Assembly (NCBI RefSeq): GCF_000814325.1
Contig: NZ_JPHF01000004.1
Coordinates: 248,001-312,000, forward strand
Origin: Flavihumibacter sp. ZG627
Lineage (GTDB): Bacteria; Bacteroidota; Bacteroidia; Chitinophagales; Chitinophagaceae
Direction: 5' to 3'
Length of the DNA: 64,000 nt
A program made the translations under genes and the position numbers. The notes below the pieces were generated by a model. That model was given only the letters and a program-made list of their open reading frames with translations, was not told where the DNA came from and did no database searches. This document shows positions 17,545 to 26,535 of this stretch, piece by piece (position 1 is the stretch's first letter; every line of letters starts with the position of its first letter).

Positions 17545-20500
17545 TTACCGGATCAGGGTAATATCACCTTTTTTGGTTGCCTTGCTGCCATCGGTGAATT
17601 CAACATCCAGCACATAGGCATATACATCCATTGGTTGCAGCACACCATTGAAGCGGCCGTCCCATCCAATCTTCAGACTATTTGATTCAAAAACCTTCTG
17701 GCCGAAACGGTTGAAGATGATGAATTTCATCCTACCGATAGCATACCCTCGCACCACGATCTGGTTATTGGGGGCGGGACCCAATGGGGTAAATGCATTG
17801 GGTATATCAATACGTGGAATAACCAGGGCTTCAACCGGCAGACAGATAGTGTCAGCGCATCCGCTCTGGTTTATTGCCATCAGGCAGGCATCATAAATTC
17901 CGGTCCTGTTATATTGGTGATCAACAGGCGCCCTGCTGGTTGTCCTTAAGCTATCACCATCTCCAAATTGCCAGAGGAAATTAACCGCATCGGCTGAAGA
18001 TGTATTGGTGAAGGTGGTAGGCGTATTTTCTATCGGCGTAACCGGCGAATGGGTAAAACCAGCCACCGGAGCGGATTGCACGATCACATTCCTGAAGGCC
18101 GAATCAGAAATATTACAGGTATTGGGATCGGTCACCACTAACTTCACGCGGAAGGTACCGGGGTTAAGAAACTCTTTCACCGGTTCTTTATCCGTTGATG
18201 TTGTACCATCCCCAAAATCCCAGAAATATGTTTGTCCTGCTATTGAAGTATTGACAATGGGTGCAGTGTAGGGTGCGCAACCATCGGGCATTTCAAAGCT
18301 AGCCACAACCAATGGAGCGAGGTTAAATTCTTTCATCAATGAATCGCCGCCGTTACAGAATATTGTATCTCGCAACAAAAGCCTCACCTGGTAGGTTCCT
18401 GCAGAAATATAATTATGATTAACAGGTGTGGTTCCCGCAATTACTCTTGTTCCATCACCAAAATCCCAGAGGAAACTGGTATCACTAAACGCTTTTCCCG
18501 GCGATGGTACTGAGAGATTATCGAACCTGAAAGAAAGCGATTCACACGGCAATAATTTCGTTGCCGTGAAATCGAGCAGCGCCTCATCAGCACGAACCCT
18601 TATTGTAAGGAAAGATGTATCACGGATATTACAACTTGTTGAATCAATGGCGATCAATCTCACCCTGAAATCACCCACCGAAGTATAGGTATGCTCCACT
18701 TCAACGGAGGTGGTGGAAGTATCAGCAGAACCATCCCCGAAATTCCAGATATAACTCTGTGCATTCTGAACGGTGTCGATCAATTTAACAGTGAGGGGAA
18801 CACATCCCGAGGTATCATAAACGCCATTGATATAGGAAGACACACCAGATCCCACCCCGGCAAAATTGAAGGCGATCTTGAGGGCGGCAAGATTACACTC
18901 AGCACCATTGCCGGTTCCATTGGCGCCGGAAAATCCATTGGAGCAACACCATGCACCTCCTGAAACGGGGAAGCGTGGACGCGGACTTCCAATGGCGCTG
19001 CTATAACAGTTGGCGCACATGGCCTGGTAGATAATTCCATTCTGGTCGAAGCGACTTGTACCGCCATCCACGTGTTCTGAAAAATTACCATCCTGTCCAA
19101 AGAAGGTGACATACATCAGTTCGGTAGCATCGCGCTTGATGACAATAAAATAGAAATCGTTGTTATCTGTGGTCCGTTTAAGAGCATCGGGGGTTACTTC
19201 CATCCCAATGGTACCTGCCATGGGGAAATCAGCGAGATTGGTTCCGCCCCAGCCACTCACATAAATATTTTCACATCGGTCAACCAGGAAGGCCACCGGT
19301 GATATATTGGGCAGCGCTGAAGTGGTGCCATAGGTAGTAGTATAGACCCATTCTGAGAGATCGATCTTGAGTTTGCCTATAAACTGCTTGGCTCCCGCCC
19401 TGGCATAAGGAGCATTTATAATATTCCAGTTACCATAGGTAACCCCCATCACATAGGGATCGCCATCGCGGTCAAATTCAAATCCTAAAACTGCATCGGT
19501 GGCAGCTGTTCCAATAAAGGTTGACTTTTTCAATACCGAACCGTCGGAAGAAAATATGGCTATGAAACCATCGGAGCGGTATCCACCGAAAGTTTGTCCA
19601 AGCGTTCCTGATTTATCACCCGGAAAATTACTGCTCATGGTTGCCCCGGCGATCCAGATATCACCGCCATTGGGATTGATGCCAACCACATAAGCGGCAT
19701 CCAGACTATCACCACCAAAATAAGTACACATGGTGAGGTCAGAAAGGTCGCCCCTTGCTTTGATCAGAACCGCATCCTGCTTTCCTCTGAGTGAGCGGAA
19801 AGGAGCATTGGCAGTTGTATAGAAATTGGATGATTGTGTACAGGAGGCGAGGTAAATATTACCACTGTTATCGAGCATCACTTCACTGCGTGCATCATCA
19901 CCATAAAAATTCAAGAGGCCTCTTGGATTCTCGCGGTGACTGTCGGCAGTATTAAAACCATCATCACCACTACCACCAATACGCAGTGAACCAATAAGTG
20001 CAGTTCCTGCTGCATTCAGTTTTGTAAGAACGATATCATATCCGGACAGTGTACCCCCACCGGTTGGTCCAAGCGACCGAAATGCGGGATAGTCAGAAGA
20101 GCTTGTTCTGCCACCGATGATGAGGTTTCCCTGTCCATCTACAATAAGGCTATGGGGCTGGTCGCTGGATGTACCACCCAAATAAGTTGCATATACCCTT
20201 TGTGTACCGGTGGCATCAAATTTCATGATGCCCATATTGAAAGGATTGGTATCGTTATTAGCTGTAAAGCTTTGCTGGAAGGCACCTGGAGAAACAGGGA
20301 AGCCGGTTCCGAAAACGATACCACCGCTATACAATGAGCCATCACCACCATAGGTAGCGGTATAACCCCAGTTATCAGCCCTACTACCGGTGAAGGTGGC
20401 GAAGATCAGGGTGGGATCAATTATAAGAGTAGTCCTTTTATCATAATCGCCGAGGGCGAACTTCACAGTGTTATTGCGGAGCTGGTATCTCGCTTCAATA

Positions 20501-21234
20501 GTAGTGCGGCCTTTTGTTGTATTCTGGTAAGTGAAAGGAGGCATCTCCCTTACTTCGCCCACACTTGTTTTAATAACGAGCTCGCCCTTGCTTGTACTCA
20601 GGCTGGTGGCGCCGTCGTAACGCATAACTATAGCCGAAGGATCACCGCCCGGGTGAATGATGAATTCATATTTCGTCATACCCTCATCAGTGAAATAGCG
20701 CATGTCTATATTCGGGTATACATTCCGGTAAGTAACGGTATTGAATATGCGGCAATTACCTGCCCAGGCCGATGGATCATTGCCGATAAAATAGTTATTG
20801 TAGGAAGGCAATGGCTTTGAGCCTTCAACTACCATAGCGGGATTCATTCCTTCCAGCACCATGCGATATGCATGGGAGCGGATCCTGATGGTACCTTTTG
20901 GTAATTCTGAAGGAGCTGCTGTCTTGTTTTTTGCGCTTGCCTTGTTATCTCCACCTCCGCCTCCTGCACCACCACCCGAGCCTTTAGCACCATCATGTGC
21001 ATGACCATGGGTAAGCGCTGCGAGGTTAGCCAGATCTTCAGGGTGATGCTGAACAACAGTGAAGCCGGTACGTTGCAAAAAGAACGCACCGTTGCCAAGG
21101 TCACCCATAAATGTTACAGATTTATCCCATTGCCCTTTGTTTTCAACGAACTCAACATTGTTCGTATTCTTTTGGGCGAGGGCCGAGGTGGTACATAGGG
21201 CGGCCAGAAAAAATATGTGGAGATACTTTACCAA
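17545..21234 (-). CDS. Secreted PKD-domain protein with T9SS type B (gliding-motility associated) C-terminal domain
   Basis: 1229 residues. Signal peptide MVKYLHIFFLAALCTTSALAQ, then the conserved VENKGQWDKSVTF opening of SBBP-repeat proteins, a Gly-rich linker (about 78-95), a long SBBP/beta-propeller-like region with repeated YGGDGSLY and GGTSSDQPHSL-type blades, a Cys-rich patch (MCANCYSS...WCCSNG), four PKD domains in the last third (each with WNFGDG, WDFGDG or WQFGDG) and the CHU_C/type B tail (IPNAFTPLGPAPNNQ, FNRFGQKVF, GWDGRFNG, YAYVLDVEF). It should be exported by T9SS and held on the cell surface with the help of the adjoining PorP/SprF protein. A role in adhesion or gliding is an inference from the family. 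Confidence 0.92.
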   Translation of the reverse strand: MVKYLHIFFLAALCTTSALAQKNTNNVEFVENKGQWDKSVTFMGDLGNGAFFLQRTGFTVVQHHPEDLANLAALTHGHAHDGAKGSGGGAGGGGGDNKASAKNKTAAPSELPKGTIRIRSHAYRMVLEGMNPAMVVEGSKPLPSYNNYFIGNDPSAWAGNCRIFNTVTYRNVYPNIDMRYFTDEGMTKYEFIIHPGGDPSAIVMRYDGATSLSTSKGELVIKTSVGEVREMPPFTYQNTTKGRTTIEARYQLRNNTVKFALGDYDKRTTLIIDPTLIFATFTGSRADNWGYTATYGGDGSLYSGGIVFGTGFPVSPGAFQQSFTANNDTNPFNMGIMKFDATGTQRVYATYLGGTSSDQPHSLIVDGQGNLIIGGRTSSSDYPAFRSLGPTGGGTLSGYDIVLTKLNAAGTALIGSLRIGGSGDDGFNTADSHRENPRGLLNFYGDDARSEVMLDNSGNIYLASCTQSSNFYTTANAPFRSLRGKQDAVLIKARGDLSDLTMCTYFGGDSLDAAYVVGINPNGGDIWIAGATMSSNFPGDKSGTLGQTFGGYRSDGFIAIFSSDGSVLKKSTFIGTAATDAVLGFEFDRDGDPYVMGVTYGNWNIINAPYARAGAKQFIGKLKIDLSEWVYTTTYGTTSALPNISPVAFLVDRCENIYVSGWGGTNLADFPMAGTIGMEVTPDALKRTTDNNDFYFIVIKRDATELMYVTFFGQDGNFSEHVDGGTSRFDQNGIIYQAMCANCYSSAIGSPRPRFPVSGGAWCCSNGFSGANGTGNGAECNLAALKIAFNFAGVGSGVSSYINGVYDTSGCVPLTVKLIDTVQNAQSYIWNFGDGSADTSTTSVEVEHTYTSVGDFRVRLIAIDSTSCNIRDTSFLTIRVRADEALLDFTATKLLPCESLSFRFDNLSVPSPGKAFSDTSFLWDFGDGTRVIAGTTPVNHNYISAGTYQVRLLLRDTIFCNGGDSLMKEFNLAPLVVASFEMPDGCAPYTAPIVNTSIAGQTYFWDFGDGTTSTDKEPVKEFLNPGTFRVKLVVTDPNTCNISDSAFRNVIVQSAPVAGFTHSPVTPIENTPTTFTNTSSADAVNFLWQFGDGDSLRTTSRAPVDHQYNRTGIYDACLMAINQSGCADTICLPVEALVIPRIDIPNAFTPLGPAPNNQIVVRGYAIGRMKFIIFNRFGQKVFESNSLKIGWDGRFNGVLQPMDVYAYVLDVEFTDGSKATKKGDITLIR

Positions 21235-21283
21235 GGTCTATTGAATTTACATCAAATAATCGAATTAAACCAGCGCTTCTAAT

Positions 21284-23521
21284 CTACGAGATCTTGCTCC
21301 ATGCCAGTTTTCCTTTCTGCATCTGAAGGTAGCCTTTCAGCCTTTGATGTAAGGGAAGGTCAAGGGTCGGATCCGTTTCTATCAGCATCTGTGCACGCTG
21401 TTTTGCCGCGTCGAGCCAGCTTTTATCCATCAAAATATCAGCCAGTTTAAAATTCAGTAATCCGCTCTGCCGGGTTCCTTCAATATCACCCGGACCGCGA
21501 AGTTCAAGATCTTTTTCAGCAATCTGAAAACCATCATTCGTGGAACACATTGTCTTCAACCGTTCACGGGCATCGTTGGTTATTTTGGGGCCTGTTAATA
21601 ATATGCAAAAACTTTTATCGGCTCCTCTTCCTACCCTTCCTCTAAGCTGGTGTAATTGTGATAATCCAAACTTCTCAGCACTCTCAATCACCATCACTGT
21701 TGCATTCGGAACATTCACACCAACTTCTATAACCGTTGTAGATACCATGATGTGAGTGTCTTTCTGTACAAATCGTTGCATGTTGGTTTCTTTCACATCA
21801 GGTGCCTGTCTTCCATGCACCATGCTGATCCAGAATTTGGGTTCAGGAAAAAATGCTTTTACATTTTCATAACCCCGCATCAGGTTTTCCAGGTCCAGCT
21901 TTTCTGATTCTTCAATTAATGGAAAAATAATATATGCCTGCCGGCCCTTGTCAATTTCCGCCCTTATGAAATCCATCACACTTGCCCTTGCATGCTCATA
22001 ACGATGAACGGTGGTGATAGGTTGCCTGCCGGGTGGCAATTCATCAATTACGCTATAATCAAGATCGCCATATGCCGTCATGGCAAGGGTTCTTGGGATA
22101 GGCGTTGCCGTCATCACCAGTATATGTGGGGGGATGGCTGCCTTCTTCCAGAGTTTAGCCCGCTGTGCCACGCCAAAGCGGTGCTGCTCATCAATGATGG
22201 CCAGGCCAAGGGAATGAAATTTAACCTTGTCTTCCAGTATGGCATGGGTGCCAATGATAAAATGTATCTCTCCTTCTTCAAGTCCTTTTAAAATCCGGCG
22301 TCTTTCGGCTGCCTTTGTTGATCCTGTCAGCAGTGCTACCTGCACCGGCATATCCTTTAGCAGCTCGCTGATGCCATGATAATGCTGTGTGGCGAGGATT
22401 TCGGTTGGTGCCATCAAGCTGCTCTGGAATCCATTGTCGGCTGCCAGCAACATACTCAATAAGGCCACCATGGTTTTACCGCTTCCAACATCTCCCTGCA
22501 GCAGGCGGTTCATCTGTTTCCCGCGGGCCATGTCCTGCCGGATCTCTTTGAGTACTCTTTTCTGTGCACCGGTCAGTTCAAAGGGGAGGTGGTTATGATA
22601 AAAGCTATTGAAAAGTTGTCCCACCTGTACAAATACCACCCCTTTTGAATAGCGGTGTCTTTGAAGCCTGATGAGCGCCAGACGAAGTTGTGCAATAAAA
22701 AGCTCTTCAAAAACAAGACGCTCACGGGCCTGCTTATACGCCATTTCGGAAGATGGGAAATGTATCTGGCTATAGGCATCGAACCGCGAGGGAAAATTAA
22801 ATTCCTTCAGGAAAGCATCCGGCAGGTTCTCAGGAAGGTCGCCCTCTTTCAATGATGCCAGCAGAGAGTATGTGAGCTTGCCGATTTGCCTTCCCCCCAG
22901 ATTTTTTGCTTTTAACTTTTCTGTGCTAGGATATACCGGTTCAAGAAAGGCCTTTCCTCCTGCGCGCGAAGGCTCCCAGGGCTCCATCTCCGGATGGGTG
23001 ATCTGCGGAACACCATTGAAGAAGCCCGCCCTTCCAAAAACAAGGTATGCCTGCCCCACCTGCAATCCCTTCTGTATCCAGTGTATACCCTGGAACCAGA
23101 CCAGGTCCATCTCTCCACTGGCATCGCGGATCTTTGCCACCAGGCGCTTTGCACGGTTCTCACCCATCACTGCTGTGCTGATAATAGTACCGGCAACCTG
23201 AACATATTCTGATGCCGGATGCACCGAGCTGATGGGGTTCACAATCGTTTTATCTATATGCCGAAGGGGGAAATGATCAAGCAGGTCCATGAAAGTGAAA
23301 ATATTGAGTTCCTTCTTGAGGATGTCGGCACGCAGGGGACCAACACCTTTCAGGTATTCAATAGAGCTCGATAATATGGTAGCATCAAAACTGATACGGA
23401 ATGATTGGTTTGATGCAAAAATAAGTGGCTGGAAACTATTCTTCGTGATTTGCTGTACTGGTATATGATTTGGGTGTATGCAGGAATTCTTTCCGGGAGC
23501 GCTGCATGCTGAAAACGGCAC
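21284..23521 (-). CDS. recG: ATP-dependent DNA helicase RecG
   Basis: 745 residues. The wedge/OB region (IEYLKGVGPLRADIL, then FPLRHIDKT) precedes the helicase core: Walker A GDVGSGKT, the DEQH box IIDEQHRFGVAQR, MTATPIPRTLAMT, and motif VI QLRGRVGRG. RecG remodels stalled replication forks and Holliday junctions. The only ATG in frame is at 23521, 86 bases inside the end of the upstream glycosyltransferase gene; it adds about 50 residues rich in unrelated sequence before the family's usual start near LSSSIEYLKG. The true start may therefore be a non-ATG codon further in, or translation may be coupled to the upstream gene. Confidence 0.93.
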   Translation of the reverse strand: MPFSACSAPGKNSCIHPNHIPVQQITKNSFQPLIFASNQSFRISFDATILSSSIEYLKGVGPLRADILKKELNIFTFMDLLDHFPLRHIDKTIVNPISSVHPASEYVQVAGTIISTAVMGENRAKRLVAKIRDASGEMDLVWFQGIHWIQKGLQVGQAYLVFGRAGFFNGVPQITHPEMEPWEPSRAGGKAFLEPVYPSTEKLKAKNLGGRQIGKLTYSLLASLKEGDLPENLPDAFLKEFNFPSRFDAYSQIHFPSSEMAYKQARERLVFEELFIAQLRLALIRLQRHRYSKGVVFVQVGQLFNSFYHNHLPFELTGAQKRVLKEIRQDMARGKQMNRLLQGDVGSGKTMVALLSMLLAADNGFQSSLMAPTEILATQHYHGISELLKDMPVQVALLTGSTKAAERRRILKGLEEGEIHFIIGTHAILEDKVKFHSLGLAIIDEQHRFGVAQRAKLWKKAAIPPHILVMTATPIPRTLAMTAYGDLDYSVIDELPPGRQPITTVHRYEHARASVMDFIRAEIDKGRQAYIIFPLIEESEKLDLENLMRGYENVKAFFPEPKFWISMVHGRQAPDVKETNMQRFVQKDTHIMVSTTVIEVGVNVPNATVMVIESAEKFGLSQLHQLRGRVGRGADKSFCILLTGPKITNDARERLKTMCSTNDGFQIAEKDLELRGPGDIEGTRQSGLLNFKLADILMDKSWLDAAKQRAQMLIETDPTLDLPLHQRLKGYLQMQKGKLAWSKIS

Positions 23522-24641
23522 GCAGCATCGAAACGATTAACATTGGGAGTGCCAGCAGGGCACGGATAGTGGCAGAAGAAAAGAACCGGGATGGCATAGC
23601 GATGCAAAGGGTCAGTACAAAAAAAAGCAGCAGGCTGAGCCACCACCCTGCAATAGGAAACATAAAATGTTTGCCGGTAGCATAGCGCAATATCAGCAAT
23701 ACTATTATGCCACTGAAAACAACCATATAGAGCGAGCGGGGGAGCAAAAGATTTTGCACCAGCTTATTTACATATTGCCGGTTAATTTTAATTCCCTTCA
23801 TATCAGGTTCGAGGAATCGCCTGAGGTGATACCATTGCGCTTCCAGCCATCTCACCCTTTGTTTCTGGAAAACATCATGGCTGGCAACCTTTTCATCAAG
23901 TACCCAGGCATCGGGAATATAATGCATGCGTATTCCTCTCTTTAGTAGCTGCATATCTATTTCACGATCCTCACCCGGATTATCCAATATACCCGGGTAA
24001 TCAAAAATGGAACGGATCAGCCCGATCTCAAAGGCCATCCCCGAGCCGCAGGGAGCAGCTGAAAATCCAAGTGCCTGCGGACCGAGCCTGAACAGATGAT
24101 TATTGATCTCCTCGCTGATGGCATCGAGGCGGGCAACAGGATTCTGTTCATTTTTTGCGGTGCGATGACATTGTAAGGCAAGATGACCCGCCTGGTAATA
24201 ATCATTCACCAGGTTAAGGCAGTCGGATTTCATGATATTGTCAGCATCCAATATCATTACCAGTGAATATTTATCATTGGGGAGTACAGATAAGGCAGCA
24301 TGTATTGATCTTGCCTTCATACGAGCTGCTACTTCAAGCACGGTTGCCCCTATCTGCCGGAGTTTAGCGATGGTGGAATGCTGTAATGAATCGGCTATTA
24401 CTATAACGTCAAAAAGCCCTTCATGATAATCATGATTGAGGGCTTCTGACACTGTATGTTCAATAACATGGTCGTCTTTAAAAACCGGTATCAGGATGGC
24501 TATCCTTGCAAATCGTGATGCTGGTGGCGGTAGGTTTTCCCTGTATAGCATTCCTGCAATAGCAATCACCAGCAGGTAGGAAATACTGCAAAATAAGTAT
24601 ACGAACAGGATTAGTCCCGCGATGTGAAGAAAGGTTAGCAA
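23436..24641 (-). CDS. Membrane GT2 glycosyltransferase
   Basis: 401 residues with an N-terminal membrane helix and two or three C-terminal ones (LLPRSLYMVVFSGIIVLLIL and following). The GT-A core has IAILIPVFKDDHVIEHT, the nucleotide-sugar/metal DAD motif (MILDADNIMKSD), an acceptor ED in NPGEDREIDMQ and the QKQRVRWLEAQ motif of processive or polymer-building GT2 enzymes. It should add sugars to a lipid-linked or extracellular polysaccharide at the inner membrane. The start is 5 bases from the stop of the sugar transferase gene upstream, and its end overlaps recG; it forms one transcription unit with 24647-25807 and probably 25836-26243. Confidence 0.9.
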   Translation of the reverse strand: MLTFLHIAGLILFVYLFCSISYLLVIAIAGMLYRENLPPPASRFARIAILIPVFKDDHVIEHTVSEALNHDYHEGLFDVIVIADSLQHSTIAKLRQIGATVLEVAARMKARSIHAALSVLPNDKYSLVMILDADNIMKSDCLNLVNDYYQAGHLALQCHRTAKNEQNPVARLDAISEEINNHLFRLGPQALGFSAAPCGSGMAFEIGLIRSIFDYPGILDNPGEDREIDMQLLKRGIRMHYIPDAWVLDEKVASHDVFQKQRVRWLEAQWYHLRRFLEPDMKGIKINRQYVNKLVQNLLLPRSLYMVVFSGIIVLLILRYATGKHFMFPIAGWWLSLLLFFVLTLCIAMPSRFFSSATIRALLALPMLIVSMLRAVFSMQRSRKEFLHTPKSYTSTANHEE

Positions 24642-24646
24642 TTTGC

Positions 24647-25807
24647 TCAGACATTGGCTTTCTGGATAAGCGCTGGTGGTGTGTTAGCAATGATCCAGAG
24701 ATCAAAAAAGAAATTTTGTTTTTTAGAATACGTTATATCCAGGTTGATTCTTTCCTGAACACACATGAAATGTCGGTCTTTTTTACGGATCTGCCAAAGC
24801 CCGGTCATTCCGGCCGGTGCCATAAATCGTTCAGACCATTCATCAGTGGTGAGCATGGCTGCTTCATAAAGAGGCAGGGGACGATTACCTACTATCGACA
24901 TATCACCAAGCAATACATTGAATAATTGTGGTAATTCATCAAGGCTTGAGTTCCGCAGGAACTTACCAATGCGGGTAACCCTCGGGTCATCGGTAACCTT
25001 AAAAAATACTTTTCCTTTTTCTTCATTGAATATATTTAAGTGCCTAAGCTGGTCGAGCTGTGATTCAGCACCACACTTCATTGTACGGAATTTGAAGAAA
25101 TTGAAGATGCGGTACCCCTTGCCTGCTCTTTTGGAGATATACAACGCTGGTCCTTTGCTTTCAAGCTTGATGGCAATAGCTATCAGGAGCATTACAGGAA
25201 TGGTAATCACTATCGCGAGTAATGCAACGCTGATATCGAAGATCCTTCTACCTGTTGGGCCCATACCCGTAAAGGAGTCAGCATAATTGTACACCGGCTT
25301 TTTAGCCTGTTGACCAATACGGCGGACTTTAACTTTCTGCAGGAAGCTGATTCGGTGAAGCAATTTTGCATCCGCCTTACGGGTATCGGTGATGTCATCA
25401 AAGAGATGCATCAGCAGGGATGGGTCACCGTAATCGCGACTGTTATCACTGCTATCCATGATAACGGGGATAGCCCTGAACCGTTCAACGGAGGCGAGGT
25501 ATTTAGATAATATTTCCACTTCGCCAAGGGCAATACAGGAATCTACAATAAATGCTGCCGGTACAATCTTTTGCCCCGACTCCAGCCTTTGCAGGATGGT
25601 AATGCCTTTGTTGATGGTTTCTGCAGCATAGCCGCCATCGAAGAGATTCACCAGGTAATCGATACGGCGGGTATTTCTGCCGATGTAAAAGAATTCACGG
25701 GAGTGAATCTTCACAACAGGAGCGGTTTCCGGCTCGCGGAAAACGGAATACCTTTTGTAGGTAGCGGTTTGTGGTGATGGATGAGTTAAGTGTAAAGTTT
25801 GTTCCAT
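24647..25807 (-). CDS. Polyprenyl-phosphate sugar transferase with an N-terminal receiver-like domain
   Basis: 386 residues in two parts. The C-terminal 215 residues are a bacterial sugar transferase (WcaJ/ExoY/undecaprenyl-phosphate galactose transferase type): a re-entrant hydrophobic helix (FDISVALLAIVITIPVML), the catalytic KFRTM motif, DPRVTRIGKFLRNSSLDELPQ, and GMTGLWQI. It starts exopolysaccharide or O-unit assembly by charging the lipid carrier. The N-terminal part (about 38-150) has the alternating beta/alpha pattern of a response-regulator receiver, with an Asp in the phosphoacceptor strand (AAFIVDSC), but the usual acidic pair is absent. Most family members lack such a domain. A stand-alone receiver gene lies just upstream, which suggests regulation of the pathway at protein level. 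Confidence 0.88.
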   Translation of the reverse strand: MEQTLHLTHPSPQTATYKRYSVFREPETAPVVKIHSREFFYIGRNTRRIDYLVNLFDGGYAAETINKGITILQRLESGQKIVPAAFIVDSCIALGEVEILSKYLASVERFRAIPVIMDSSDNSRDYGDPSLLMHLFDDITDTRKADAKLLHRISFLQKVKVRRIGQQAKKPVYNYADSFTGMGPTGRRIFDISVALLAIVITIPVMLLIAIAIKLESKGPALYISKRAGKGYRIFNFFKFRTMKCGAESQLDQLRHLNIFNEEKGKVFFKVTDDPRVTRIGKFLRNSSLDELPQLFNVLLGDMSIVGNRPLPLYEAAMLTTDEWSERFMAPAGMTGLWQIRKKDRHFMCVQERINLDITYSKKQNFFFDLWIIANTPPALIQKANV

Positions 25808-25835
25808 TCAGGTACAGTTTTCTGTTAGATAATAG

Positions 25836-26243
25836 TCAGACTACTTTGAGGGTTTTAGTCCCCCTGGCTGACGGTACATGTAACAGGCTTTCCAACTTTT
25901 GGAGGAGATCGATCGGATTAAAAGGCTTTTTGAACCAGGCATCAATACCATATAGATCGCATGCAGAAAGGATCTCTTCTTCCGGCAATGCTGAGATGAT
26001 AATAATAGGTATGTGCTTGTAAAGCCCGCTGGTCTTGAAGTATTCAACAAGCTCCCAATTCTCAAGGTCGGGGAGACTGGAGTCCATTATGATGGCATCA
26101 GGAAAGGTTGACTTCGACATCCACTGCATGGCATCGCCAGCACCGGAGGCGGTCAGGGTAGAATACCTATCCTGTAAAATGGTCTGCAATAAAAACCTGA
26201 TGGCATTACTACCGGTGATCACGAGTATCTTTCTTCTCATCAT
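25836..26243 (-). CDS. Atypical stand-alone receiver (CheY-like) protein
   Basis: 135 residues, a single receiver domain with no output domain. The phosphoacceptor Asp54 (IIMDSSLPD), the switch Ser84 (IIIISALPE) and Lys106 (WFKKPFN) are present, but the acidic pair that binds magnesium after the first strand is replaced by Thr10-Gly11 (ILVITGSNA). Such receivers are often not phosphorylated in the normal way and act by protein contacts. No histidine kinase is nearby. It lies 28 bases upstream of the sugar transferase and is probably the first gene of the polysaccharide operon. Confidence 0.88.
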   Translation of the reverse strand: MMRRKILVITGSNAIRFLLQTILQDRYSTLTASGAGDAMQWMSKSTFPDAIIMDSSLPDLENWELVEYFKTSGLYKHIPIIIISALPEEEILSACDLYGIDAWFKKPFNPIDLLQKLESLLHVPSARGTKTLKVV

Positions 26244-26535
26244 TGATTAATTAAGCGGTTAAACTCAATCTTTCAATAGGAATGCAATTGGAACGGTTAT
26301 GATTTCATAAGGTATTTGACGTCATTGAAACATTCATTTCAATGCAAAATGAGCCAGTGATACTTTGTAATCAGAAACCGTTTTCAGGCGAGTTCTTAGG
26401 ATTCGTGGAAATAGCAAGCGAGATTATAGCGGATTTGAATAGGACTATTGTGAGGTAAAATTAGCACTCTTTTCGGTTAATCAAAATCTTTTACCACAAT
26501 TATTTATGCACTATTGTGAATCTCTCACCATAGCT
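26244..26535. other. Intergenic region upstream of the receiver/polysaccharide genes
   Basis: This AT-rich 292-base gap separates the end of the GT2 gene 26536-27738 from the start of the receiver gene, both on the minus strand, so it should hold the promoter of the polysaccharide operon. It contains an 8-bp inverted repeat, CATTGAAA...TTTCAATG, at 26323-26344 that could be an operator. I saw no exact TAnnTTTG box, no terminator and no coding signal. Confidence 0.4.
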
